Below, in pieces: positions 36,874 through 49,505 of a DNA stretch of 64,000 nucleotides. The position numbers were made by a program, and so were the translations under genes. Each line of letters starts with the position of its first letter. Positions within the stretch are counted from its first letter, which is position 1. Source of the DNA: Seison nebaliae (lineage: Eukaryota; Rotifera; Pararotatoria; Seisonacea; Seisonidae); contig JALJEE010001840.1 of NCBI GenBank assembly GCA_023231475.1, positions 1-64,000 of the forward strand. Reading direction: 5' to 3'. A model generated the notes under the pieces. That model searched no databases. It was not told the origin of the DNA and saw nothing but the letters and a program-made list of their open reading frames with translations.

Positions 36874-38215
36874 GATGATGATGACATTGATTCTTCTAAT
36901 AGTACGAACAGAAAATTTCTGTTGGAATAATCAAACATTATTTCCATCCGGTTTTTAGCGATACAATTTCCTTCAAAATTTTTAATTTAATTTTTTTTCT
37001 TCACTTTCATTACAGATCTCTTTATAAAAGGATTCCAATAAATTTAGAACATCGTATATTGTGCAGGACAATATTGCTTTTATATACACGTTTACAGATT
37101 AATAAGAATTTCTCGCTAAATATTTTTAGAAATTAATTTATCTCTCAATAATGATGGATAATGGATTTATAGCTTTTAATAATAGATAAAATAATGAAAT
37201 TTGGTGCTTGAGGAAAAACATTAATAATTCACCAACATCTATATCAATAAAAAACCGTTTACCTACCGTTTTATGATTGATGAACGTCAATAATTATAAA
37301 CCAAACACTTCCATGAAATATTATCAATGTATCGCTTATTTCCATTTTCATGTCAGAAAGTAATTTGGAAGGAAATGATGAACGACTTGTCAATTTATTT
37401 GTTCTTTAATAATTATTCGATGTAGGGAGAACATGGAGCAAACGATGAATTCGACGATTAGTACCAATCAACAATTGATCCATCATCATTGAATATCGAA
37501 GAATATGGTGAGGAATAAGAATTAATTTTTCATGTTTTCTATCCTCGAAATGTACGATGAAATGAATGATGCAATTCTAATAATTTTTCAAGAAGAAGGA
37601 AATCACCAAACAGACTGATTGAATTTATTATAGTTGGAAGTCGAGAGAGTTGTTGAAATAGTTATTGGAACTAAATGATTTCCCATCGTTTTAATATTTT
37701 TCCTGAGAAACATTCCACTTCATATCTTCATCATCATCATCACCACTATCATCATTATCATCATGCTTTTTACATCTAACATTTAGGAAAAGGAATCATT
37801 AATACGTTTACCTTCTCTAACTATTTAAGGCGAAAGAGGAAATAAGTATCGAAAAAACAAAAAGTTTGTGAAGAGAAGAAGAGATACTTTTTTCACCAGA
37901 TATCTACAAGTGTAAATGATTGAACAGATAGAGATGAAGAGAAACGGTGTCGATGAATAAAGTTAAATTGATGGAGAAGGTATATCGAAGTTGAATAAGA
38001 ATAATAATCAAATCATCCATCATTCAAATCTTTACATTTTCATATCGTCAATCATCATCATTATCATAATTATCTACAATTATACATATCTTATGTTTTC
38101 TCAAATGAATCAATAATCATTAAGAAGTTTTTTCTTGAACCGATTCAACATATTCCAAAGGGAAAACAATAACAATAACAAGAATCTAGTTGTTGAAAGA
38201 ACAAGTACACGAATC
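35903..38215. other. Gene-poor interval with a (GAT)n microsatellite
   Basis: About 2.3 kb between CPSF1 and the TRP channel. A GAT/ATG trinucleotide run lies at 36835-36883 with one GAA interruption and a second short CAT-rich tract near 37725-37765. Short frames here carry no recognisable domain. A non-coding first exon of the TRP gene could lie here. The channel frame is open upstream of its first ATG back to 38117. Confidence 0.5.
36835..36883 (+). repeat. (GAT)n microsatellite
   Basis: About 16 trinucleotide units, nearly perfect, interrupted once by GAA. Not inside any supported coding frame. Confidence 0.9.
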
Positions 38216-41200
38216 ATGAGTAGGAAGGAGTATAAAGCAATTAATAATTTGATGGTTCCATTGGGATCATGGAATGTTGGGAAAAATCCTTCTCTTCTCC
38301 CACCTACTGACAATAATTCGAAAAACTCATTCTACCAACGTAAGAAAGATATGACCCAAAGGAAAGGACTTTATAGTCCATCTTTATTCATTATCGACGA
38401 CAAATATACAACTTCGTTGGTGAAATGTAAGAGGCAATGCCAGAATGCGGATAGCAATGATGAAGAGTTGAGAAATTTCATTGAACAATTGGATAATTCG
38501 TTGGAGAAACAAAAGTTAGTTTCACCTGGAATCACATCCATCTCATTACTCACATATGAAGACGGATGGTCTTGTGCACATTACACTTTGCTTAATGGAG
38601 CAACAAAAACAGCTTCTTATCTCATCGAACGAATGACTCTCTCTCAATATGCCAATTGTAGCAATAGATCATCATTGAAAGTGAAACAGGAGCAAGTTGA
38701 CTTTCCTGTTTCACAATCCTTTTCGTCTATGTCTCCAATTCAATGGAATTTACATAGGAAACAACGTGAATCTTTAGTTTCAATCAAGAATTATGCATCG
38801 CCTCTTCAAACTCCAAATGATTTTCAGAAACATATGGGAACGAGTCCTCGAGTCAAATTGAAGAGAGGTTCACTTATGCCAATGGTCCATAGTGGAGAGA
38901 TATCTGAAGTCGATTCAAGCTTCACATTTCCGTCGGGAACTACTTTACTTCATCTTTGTGCTTGGTTAGATCAACACGAAATAGCAGGTCAAATTATTGG
39001 GAAGGGAGAAGATATTAATTTATTAACGATACCCGATGAGAAGGGAAATAATGTGATTCATATTGCTGCAGTTTGTCTTTCCATCAAATTCTTAAACAAA
39101 TGTCAAGAAATGGCAAATAATGAACATTTGACAAAGGCAGTCAATTCAGTCAATAGAGATGAGAAGACGCCATTAATGTTGATTTGCTCCCGGCCCTATG
39201 AAGCTCCTGATTCCAACCTATTAAAAGAATATAATGAAAGATTGAGTCAGTTTGTAAGGAATCTGCTATCCATCAACGGAATAGATATTACAATTCATTA
39301 TGAGAAGGAAGGAAGTGTCCAAACAGCAATTCATCTAGCCGAAACGAATAACTTGAAAGAAATTTTAAAAAAATTGTTAATTCACTGGATTACTTATCAT
39401 CATTCTGATGAGGAGAATGACAAGAGTTTCTATAACGACAAAAATCGGCGATTAACAACAACATCCAATAATAATGAACGAACCATATCAGCTTCGTTAC
39501 GTGTTTTAGCACTAGAATATTTGGACAAGAAACAGTGCCAAGCTTTCGGTCTAGTTTGTCGATCAAACCGAACTAAAGATTACAGGAAATTTAGTACGAG
39601 AAATCCGAATCAATTGGTACGAATAAATTATATGGAAGCATGTAAAATGATCGAGAAGAATATCAAATCGAAGGATTGGCAACGTATCAGTGAAATGCAA
39701 TCGGAATTATGTTCAAATGTGCAAATGTTGGAGAATTTAGCATCTCATTTCCTTAATAATGATCGATTAAATGCGGATGATAAGATTGATTATGTAACGA
39801 ATGTTTATGTTGAGAAGGGCCAGTTAATGAAAGTCGATCATTTTGGATGGAGTTTCCTTCATTATTCGTTAGATTCATGTCATTTAAAACTGTTCGAAAG
39901 AGTCATTCAAATTCTTCTCCAGGAAGAATCTTATCGAACTATTTTATTCGAACTTCTCCAATTGGAGACTACTCAAATGTTCTCCAGTTATCCTGGAGGT
40001 ACGACACTTCTTCATATAGCCGCTTGCAAAGACTTTTCAAAGATTATTCGATTAATTGACGATGCGTTAAAGAAGATTGGAAACGAATCACTTCTAATCA
40101 ATAAAACTGATCAAGAATTACAGACACCGTTACACGTGGCCGCTCAGAATGGTTTGAGTAGTTGTTGCGTTCAATTATTGCTTATGGGAGCAGATGCTCG
40201 ATTGGTAAATAAAGATAATTCGAATGCTTTACAACTTCTAATTCGATCACAATATTTTACTTGTCCAATCTCTTTAAACACTATCGAAATTTTCTTATAT
40301 AGTAGTGATAAGTGTTTTATTGACTATATCATTGACGAGAAGAAGAAAGAATTTTGTTCGTTGAGGAATCGTACAGGAAGCAATTGTTTCGTCAATGTTA
40401 ATAATTTGCACGCTATTAACATAATCAATAACATTGACAATTGCGGATGGTCAGCAATCCATTATGCTGTTGCATATCGACAGATAGAATTAGCCGAATA
40501 TTTTTCGATGCAAATCAGAGACGATTGTCTATTAACTATCAATTCGGATGCAATCATTCTCAAGAATCGTGATAATACTGAATATCGTGCCGAAACGACA
40601 TTACTCCATTTATGTGTTTATGAGGAGACACATCGACTGCTATCATACTTATTAGAAAGATTTCAGAATATCATCGACCCAAATGCTTCAGATATCGACG
40701 GAATTACTCCATTACATATTGCATGTGCAATGAACGATATTCAATCAGTAGAAACATTATTAAAACATGATGCCGATCCCACACTCTGTAATAATGTCGG
40801 TCAATTACCTTATAATTTTGCATCGGATAACATTTTCCATTCCACTGACCTATTACATGATCATACTGACATTTTAGATCTCTTAATTCGTTATGGACAT
40901 AATCCGAACAGTTCTACTAGTACTGGATGGACGGCAGCTCATTATTGCCTAGCTAATCAGCAATTGGAATCAGCAAAAAACCTCATACTCAATATGAGTG
41001 AATTAGACAAAGTGAATAACACATCAATCACAATTGGCGACTTGACATATCAAACTGGTACAACATTGTTGATGTTATCAGCCTATCATGGCTACTATGA
41101 TATTTGTTCATCGTTGATACAAAGGAAGGTAAACCTTGATAATTATGATGGTAATCGTAATACTGCCATTCATCTTGCTGTCGTACATCAACAATTAGAT

Positions 41201-44200
41201 ATAATAAAACTATTATTAAATGCTTGTGCTAATCCATTCATATCGAATTCAGATAATTATACATGTATACATTCAGCCATTATTCATGAATATGAGGAAG
41301 CAATTCATTTGCTGGTAAGATCGAGTGAAGATATCGACCAAATCGAACAAACTTCCTCCACAAATTCAATGAGTCTACTTTGCTTAGCAGTTGAACGGAA
41401 TAACCATCGAATATTTTCTCATATTCTCAAGAATAACGGCTGGTTACATCGCGATTGTATCTCTTCTATTATTGCCACGGAAAATTTGAAAGTTCTATCA
41501 ATCATTTTCGATAAATTGGATCGTATTGATGCCACCAGAATTGACGCTAAATTCCAAGATGATTTAGTTGGAGCAATTTTTAGAGAATTTGCTCAGAAGA
41601 ACTGTTCAAGTCATATGATGCTATCTCAAATTCTTAACGCCTATGAAAATTTAACAAAAGATTTGAAAAATTCAACATTATTCGAGAAGGTGAACGAATA
41701 CGAAGCATCACAAATTAATCTAAATCAATTTGATCAAGATTGTTCAGTGATAGCAAGAAATGTAGAGCCATATATACGTCCAATGCCGACTGATATTATT
41801 TTCATAATAACTCAATTTAATGCTGTCGATTCCCTGAAACTTTTATTAGATGAAACTTATTTTAATGATAAATTGTGGTACATATGGATCAATACTCGTC
41901 ATCATCTGACCAAATATTACAACGTGCTGGAATGTGCTTTATTGTTGAATCATTATGAAATCATCATTGCAATTTGTGAAAAATTCCAACCGCGACATCG
42001 CTCGAGAGGAGTCGGTAGTAGAAGACAAATGGAAAAACAGGAATTAGGTAAATCTCGCCGACCTAATGCTCCGTCTGGTTATACACCCAAATTAGGCATG
42101 CAAGACGACAATTTCTTAAACATATTTAAGTTTAACAGTTGTGGGAATGTACGTGAAGTTCTTTGTGATTCGATTTCTGTGAAGAATACAGTGGCATTCA
42201 ATATGTTGAATCTGTTTCTGCGAGTCGATCTTTTGGGTCATCGGGCTTATGCCTTTCTAAGAAGATTAGAACCGTCTTGTGACGATCTCTCTCATTTCAT
42301 TTTGGAATTCGATAAAACAAAATTTCGACAACATAATGAAATGCTTCATAAACGTAAATTAGAGAGACAAACTTTATATAAGCAAATTTGTTCTGGCTGT
42401 GATTTTCTGCGACTTAAATTCCATCGTTGTTGCTGCAAGCAAATAAAAATCGATACAGACGGTATTAAGAACAATGAGAATATTTATGAGAATAAACGTG
42501 AAAGTCAATTATTGAGCTATGAAGGAAATTTACTAAAGTTTTTTTTCTTTAATATATCAAGTATAATGTTTTAATTCATTTAAGGCAACATCCCACTGTC
42601 ATTCAACGAACGAGTGACATCTCCAGAGATGACAGCCAAAGACAATCTGTCCATTTATGGAGAGATCATCAAGTTTCGTCGTATATGCCAATAACACCTT
42701 TAGAAAGTATCTTCTACAACAGTCGATTAGATCTGATTACTCATCCGGTAATAAGTTGTCTCGTTGATCAGAAATGGACAATGTTAGCCAGTAACAATTT
42801 CCATATTTGGTTGTTCATCGAAATGTTACTCTTATGTCTTTGGACGACGAATGTTCTTTGGATTCCGTATAATGAAAAACGAGAGTATGGATTTAATAGA
42901 TTAACATTCTTTCGCAGTTTATTGTGGCTGACGATTTTCCTATTAATGTTCTTCAACATTTATCATCAGGTGAATGAAGTAATTACATTGAAACGGAGAC
43001 ATATGGCCTTTAAGAAAAAGATATATGAACGTCAGGAATTGTATGGTGTTCGGAGATCGAGACATAAAGAACATGATCCAATTAATGACGAAAGATCGTT
43101 ACCTTGGATGAGATATCTGTTATATGTTGAGAAACCGTCATTATTATTTTTTAAGATTGATACGATAATAGACATAATTGCTTTCCTTTTGATTTTCATC
43201 TATATCACTGCTCATATCATCGATATCATTGTTGGAAAAGATGAACAGGCAAAGATTGTTGAAAGAATTGGTATGTTCACTATCGCCATCATATGGTTGA
43301 GATTTATTATTATTCTTCGATTTATTCAAATTTCCTTTTACGGCTACACGTTAGCGGTAGGTGAATTAGTGATTATGCTCCGTTTGATGGTGCATGATAT
43401 CTGCCGCTTTTTATTCCTTTTTGCACTTGTTTATATTCCATTCACCGGTTGTTTCTGGTGCGTTTTTGGAGGTGAAAAACTTAATCATTCAACCGAATGT
43501 TTCGATGTTTGCGTGAATTATGTGCACCATAACAAAATCCTCAATGTCAGCTCGTCACCCGATTGCAATATTGACGAATTGAAGAGTACCAATTATGCGG
43601 ATTGTGTTGTAAAAACAAAAAATATGAATTCATTTTTCGAAGCTATGGGAACTGTAGCTAGATTGATAGTTGTTGATGAATATGATATCGATGCTATGAT
43701 GAAAATAGATAAATTTATTACAATAACAATGTTGTCAACTTTCTTTTTTATTTGCTCAATTCTCGCTCTCAATATTTTCATCGGTCTTATTTCCAACATC
43801 TTGAGCACTGACGCATTCAAGCTTATCCGTGCAAGATTTTTAATGGAACGACTTAATATTTTGTTAAATGCTGAATGGAAACTTAGAAGTTCTCGCTTGT
43901 TAGATCTGGTAAAGAAGTTTAACGATAAATCGGCTTATGTTATCGATTTGGATACGGATGATGCAGAAGTTCAAGAATTTATTGCACATGCAACTAAGCG
44001 GGAGAAATATTTAAACGATTTGGAGAAAGAGGAGAAGAAGATGAAAAGAAACAATCAACAAAATCAGTTTCAACAACATTCGATTGCCACTAGCCAGTCG
44101 AACATGAATAACATGAAAATTAACGAAGATCTTTACCAAAAAATTAACCAATTAACAACAAAAATTGATTATTTAACATCACATGCTAATTTTCAATCAT

Positions 44201-44316
44201 CATCCAACAGATTCCAAAGAGTCTCTCGAACTTTAATTAAGACTGGAAAGAAATTTGATTCAGCAAAAAAAATAGGTGATGATCCCACAACTCCAAATCG
44301 ATCCGTATCGATGTAA
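38216..44316 (+). CDS. Ankyrin-repeat TRP cation channel (TRPA-like), about 2,017 residues
   Basis: Two exons, 38216-42537 and 42585-44316 (intron 47 nt). The ATG at 38216 is the first in frame, and an upstream exon is possible. Residues about 110-1100 are ankyrin-type repeats, recurring as GWSxxHY, GTTLLHL and TPLHIAA. Exon 2 holds six hydrophobic segments. S1 is near WLFIEMLLLCLW. S4-S5 run through FIIILRFIQISFYGYTLAVGE. A cysteine-bearing pore region follows (FTGCFWCVFGG, ECFDVCVN, SSPDC, ADCVVK). S6 is FFFICSILALNIFIGLISNI, the TRP-type N-x-x-I-G/A-L end. A coiled, Gln/Asn-rich tail follows. Ankyrin count and S6 favour the TRPA/TRPN end of the family over TRPV. The exact subfamily is open. 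An AATAAA lies at 44347. Confidence 0.87.
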
Positions 44317-44522
44317 TTGAATTAAAGTCATAATTTATGTTGACTAAATAAATTTTTTTCCATTCTCATCTATTGGATTGATTCGAAATGAAAATATTTT
44401 TTGAATTTCATCGAATTGTTCAACTTTTCCCAAAATATATTAAGAAACCCAAACAAAAAAATACAAGTGATTATTTTCATTTTAATTTTCTTATTCAGTT
44501 CCTTATTTAACATTTAATAACC

Positions 44523-45284
44523 ATGGCAAGGAAGTCTACTGCCGGCAAAGGTAGAACAGTAGTGACTCCGCCAGACAATAGCGCAGCATCTAAACCTAAA
44601 CGCCCATTTACACGTCGACAAGCGAAAATAGCAAGAGGTTTGTTGACCGTAGAGAATCCCGTAAAACCGATAATTAATGGAATAACTCCCAGTAATTTAT
44701 TACCAGGTACAACTGGTGTACAGCCCCTAATCGTAGAGTCAAATGACAAGAATAAGAATAATAATCAACGGTCGAAAGTGAAAGCACGTGCTAGTAGATC
44801 TAATAGTAAAAATTTGAAATCAATCAGAAAGCCTGCAAGGTCCAAATCTAAGAAACCAGCTAAATCAACGAAAACTGCAAAAAGGAAAAAATCTCTCCCC
44901 AAGAAACCAACCAAAAAACCGAAAAAAAGTGCAAAATCTTCCCCGAAATCAGCAAAATCGAAGAGAAATGTTAAGACTCGATCAAGGACACCAGTTCAGA
45001 AGAGAAGTAAGAAAAAAGTAGCACGGAAATCCAGAAAGACTGCCAAACCGAAACATGACAGACATTCTAATATGCGACAGAAAGTTCTTAATGAATTAAG
45101 TGGAATACCAAACATTGAACCTCCATTTACTACTAATGAAGTAAAAGAGGAACCAATGGATCATGGCGACCAATTATCAAGCCAATTAAATTCTTCGGAA
45201 TCAGAGAGAAATGATGATATTTATGACAGAACACCAGTAAGATATTGTGGTAGATGTCATAAGATGATAACGGGAGAAATATGA
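44523..45284 (+). CDS. Lysine/serine/proline-rich histone H1-like or chromatin protein
   Basis: Single exon, 253 residues, ATG at 44523. The central part (residues about 75-185) is a very basic tract of KKPAK/KKPTKKPKK/SKRK repeats typical of linker-histone tails. I see no winged-helix globular domain, so a true H1 is not supported. The N-terminus contains RRQAKIARGLLTVENP and the C-terminus an acidic stretch (VKEEPMDHG, a SUMO-site-like VKEE), ending in YCGRCHKMI with one CxxC pair. It may bind DNA non-specifically in the nucleus, by analogy of composition only. It is 206 bp downstream of the TRP gene, same strand. Confidence 0.6.
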   Translation: MARKSTAGKGRTVVTPPDNSAASKPKRPFTRRQAKIARGLLTVENPVKPIINGITPSNLLPGTTGVQPLIVESNDKNKNNNQRSKVKARASRSNSKNLKSIRKPARSKSKKPAKSTKTAKRKKSLPKKPTKKPKKSAKSSPKSAKSKRNVKTRSRTPVQKRSKKKVARKSRKTAKPKHDRHSNMRQKVLNELSGIPNIEPPFTTNEVKEEPMDHGDQLSSQLNSSESERNDDIYDRTPVRYCGRCHKMITGEI

Positions 45285-45642
45285 CCAAATGAATTATATA
45301 ATAATATGAATAATAATAATAATAATTTGTAACAAAAATTTTATTATATTAAAAAAAAGTATTCGTAACAATAATGAACAGATTCTATGGTATACAATAT
45401 CATGTAAGCACATACACATAAATATGTAAAGAGCATTCTTTCAAATACATTCTTCATTTATCGCATTAGTTCAATTTCGATTTTTGTTAATTTTGACAGG
45501 AATTCACCAGAAAAGAAATATGGTAACAACGAAGTAAATTGAACAATCAAACGAACTCGTTCTCTAATTCTTTCTTTGTTCTATTTTTTGATGTGTTAAA
45601 AGAAATTATTATTAAGTGTCGATAATGTTTTTTGAAAACACG
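45285..45642. other. Convergent spacer between the H1-like gene and NUP93
   Basis: About 360 bp, A+T-rich, with 3' UTR-like sequence of both genes. No further feature seen. Confidence 0.4.
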
Positions 45643-48600
45643 TCAAACCTTTTGGGAATTGATTGATGAACCGGCCATTCTGTTCGTATGTTGTAAAGTT
45701 CCATATGACCATTGATTCTTTTGATAGACATGTACATAGCAATCGATAACCGCCTCGATTATATCAGCCAATCGTAATCGTAACGATTGAGAATGAAGAT
45801 TAATATTATCTATGTAGAATTTCATATCATGATCGTTTGTTGGAATGATATTCAATTGATCCATGATCTAAAAAAGCAAAATGAAGATGATGATTATTAT
45901 AAGACTTTTTTAAGAAAAGTTAACAGAGATAGCTTGCGGATAATTATTGGATCGATAAGCGTCAAAAAATTTCAACAATTCTAACAATAATATTGCCGTC
46001 TTCAATTGATTCATTTGATAATCAGATTTTACTTTTGAATTGGTCAAAATGGATTCTTGAGCTTGTTGAATTGTAAATCGGTCGATAATCAATTTAGCAA
46101 CTTGTTGAATATCATTAATGTTTGTTCGACCATTATCATACTCAATTAAAGAATTTGCTAATAATGAATTTAATATTTTCAACAATTTACCATAATTCTG
46201 GAATGAGAAAAATGTTTAATAAGCATTATAATAAGAAAAGCTAAATGAAACTTTAGTTAATTCATATAAATTGAGAACGTTCGTAAAATCTCCTCGATTT
46301 TCACATTCGGTAGCGATATATTGAATCATTTCATAACAAGTCTTCTTCTCATCTAACTGTTCTCGAAAGACGTGATGAATGAGTCCTTTCTACAAAATGA
46401 ATAGTAAAAGATAAAGGTAAGATAATAATGAATAAAAACTTTCCGTTTCCCATCCGTCGCATCAACAAATCCGAGAATTTGTTTATATTGTTTGTTGGCG
46501 ACGAGCATCTCATCAATCTGAATGTAACAAATGGGAACATCAGACTCAGTATCTCGAATATTGCGAATAATATAAAAGTAACAAAGACCAAGAGAAACAT
46601 CATCGAAACTGATTCGTTCTTTCACAAATAACGATAATAATATCGGCATATTTAATCGTTGAATTGGCATAAAATCCATAGGGGAATGTGAGAGAAATGG
46701 AGCAAACAATAATAAAGTATGAGTTGGTAGAATGAGCAATCCAGCATCATATAAAGCTAATGCCATATGGAATGCATGAACGAAACATAATCTCATTTTT
46801 TCTCGACCTTCTTCACGTTTAATCGATGCATTCGGTATAGTCATCGAAGTGAACTGAGCGTGTGGTTCATATGTCGCCATGCGAAGTAAAGCGTCAATTC
46901 CTCGTTCGAACTGACCACTGAGGAAGAGTAATTGTACATAAAGTATGAGATTATTATTATCAAATATTGAATTGATATTGGAATTGAGACCAGACGACTG
47001 ATCGAAATTGATTCGATTTAAATCCACCATCTGATTTTCATTTTTTTCTTCATCAAAATCTTCTATAGAAACAAAATTCTTTTCACTATAATTTTTAGTA
47101 ATATGTATCTGCATTTGTTGATATGTTAACAAGTCATCACGATATAAATTCTGAGTATTTGATGTTGATTGTCTTTGAGAAGTTTCCGACGATTTACCCG
47201 AAACACTTTTCGATTGAGATTTGTTCGTTCTCGATTTCGATCGACTGTATCGACTTTCGTCAATTAATTCTTTTCCATTCTCCCATAACACAAGATCGAA
47301 TTCATCACTTCCAATCATCTCGTCATTATATGTGAAATTAGATTTCGTCATCGATTCATATCGACTAACGTCTTCGATATTTGGTTGATGAATCATGATC
47401 AATTTCAACCACAAATATGTCTCGATGTCATCTATGACATGATTGGAGAATTCGGTAACTTGTGAATTAAGTTTACCTAAAATGCAAAATACCAATTTCT
47501 TGAAAGGATCATTCGAATAACGAATCGTTCGACGATAATACAATTTTATCGATTTCAATTGATTTCCTTTATTCTCCACACCATAATTTTTGATTTGAAC
47601 TTTATTCTCATTATTCCCAATACGTATCATCGACTTTTCATAGAATTGTTCGATGAATTGAGAGAGAAACTTCACATCAGCTGATCCTGATGATTGAATA
47701 ATATTTAGAACGGAAGAAAAATCACCAGCACGAATACAATAGAAAATCAATGGCCAAATGGGAACATCAAATTCGGATTCATCTTCTAATAATTCAGCAT
47801 AAATATTCATCGCTGAATTGTGCATTGAAGAATCACCAAGTATTCGTGGAATTTTTCTATTATTCGAATTCATTTTCCCACTATTATTTCCGTTGGTAGT
47901 TTGACTATTCATCATATTAAAAGTATTGTTCGGATTAGTTAGACCATTCTCATTTATTTCACTTGTATGTTGTGTCGTAATGAGAGTCATAGTCTCAATC
48001 TTATATTTTACAAAAGCCACCACAATAGCCAAATCGCTTACTGATTGTCGACCGAAAAATGATTTAGGTGTCGATGTTCTCATGTGTTGTCGGAATTGAG
48101 TCTGAAGATAATTGATGGCTGATGATCTCATAATCATTTGTATGTTTGGATGGAAACGATGTCGAATCGTTTCTAATGATGAATCATAATTCGATTCACT
48201 TACATCATTCAACATTGAATTGACATTGGATGGATTCTCTATATTTCGTATCATCAATCTTAAAATGTTCCATGTCTCTAAAATACCGCCACTATTGAAA
48301 TTGAGCGCAATTTGACAATAAGTTTGTAATAATGAACTCTTTAAATTCTCTCCAACACTTCTTTCTAGGAAACTGTTCGTTTCTGTTACATATAATCTTT
48401 CTATTTTATTCAATTTCGGATTCGATTTCAGAATCTCTCCATTTACATCACTCCAATATGGTGTGATCGATGAAATCTGTGAGGAATGTTCTAATAAATT
48501 ATTTTCCGTCCAATTCTGATTCGTTTGTCGACCTTGTTGAGGATGAGTTTGTGGTTGAGTTGACTGTTGTCGAATCTTCCAATTCGATGTTAATCCATCG

Positions 48601-49184
48601 TACAATTTAGATGAGATTGTCACCAATGCAGAAGAGGCAAGTAATCTCTTCTTTTCACGTTGCCACCACTCGAAAGAAGTTTGACGAATTTTCTCGTCTG
48701 TTTTCTTCTCAATAACATTTGCCGTATATTGTAAAGTTTCATTGATAATTTGTGAACATTCATTCTCTAAATAATCGCTTGTTGACGAAAGAACGAGTGG
48801 AAGAATATTGGCATATTCTTCGAAATTCTCACTAGTTAAATTATTACTCAAAATATCTTCATTCTCTTTCTTTAAATTCTTCATGAAAGTTTCTAAATAT
48901 TCTGCTTCTTTCGATAACTCATTCAAATCAATTCCATAATTACCTAAAAGAATCATCGTCCGAACACCGTCACTCATAGATTCCGTGTCGATTTTAAACA
49001 AATCACTCTTCTTCCATTCAATTGGTGGCATCACATAATTATCAATAATCTCCGCAGACTGCTCGAACAATTGAGGCAAATCACGAGTAAAAATAGACGT
49101 TCCATTATTCAACATCCCAAGTTCGGAACGTAGATTGTCTGACATTAGACATAGCTGTTCCAAATCCTTCGAATAATCATTCAT
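45643..49184 (-). CDS. NUP93: Nuclear pore complex protein Nup93
   Basis: Four exons: 49184-46440, 46389-46252, 46197-45925, 45867-45643. They give 1,126 residues with consistent phases (human 819). The N-terminal helices start MNDYSKDLEQLCLMSDNLRS, followed by the family's coiled N-terminus. The alpha-solenoid follows with YAELLEDESEFDVPIWPLIFYCIRAGDF, VFCILGKLN, DDIETYLWLKLIMIH, a QMQIHITKNYSEKNF-type block and LYVQLLFLSGQFERGIDALLR, which correspond to conserved Nic96/Nup93 solenoid segments. Nup93 is the linker of the inner ring of the pore. Ser/Asn-rich insertions (residues about 210-235, 430-460, 690-720) explain the greater length. Introns are 50-57 nt. Divergent from the next gene, with 321 bp between start codons. 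Confidence 0.86.
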
Positions 49185-49505
49185 TCTAAAAAGATATTCG
49201 TTTCTCTAAAAAAAATTCTCGGAAATTTGAGAGAGAACATTGAGCTGAAATTTTGGATTATTTCAATTTTTGTCATTTTCAATAAATTCTCATTGAACCG
49301 TTTGAGTCTTTTTAAAAATATAATAAGCCGAAAAAAGTCGCACTCGGTAAATTTCCTAATAATTTACTCGATAATTTTTATTTTATTTCTTTTCGGTCTT
49401 CGTTTCGTTTAAAAGACAACAGTTCTACTAAAATCAAATGAAAAATAAATTTCACTTTATATTTAATTTGATTTCGTTGATAAAACAACTGAACAAAACA
49501 CATTG

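Noticed and set aside
36835-36883. GAT repeat considered as a CRISPR-like or minisatellite array
   Set aside because: It is a plain trinucleotide microsatellite without spacers. CRISPR is not expected in an animal genome.
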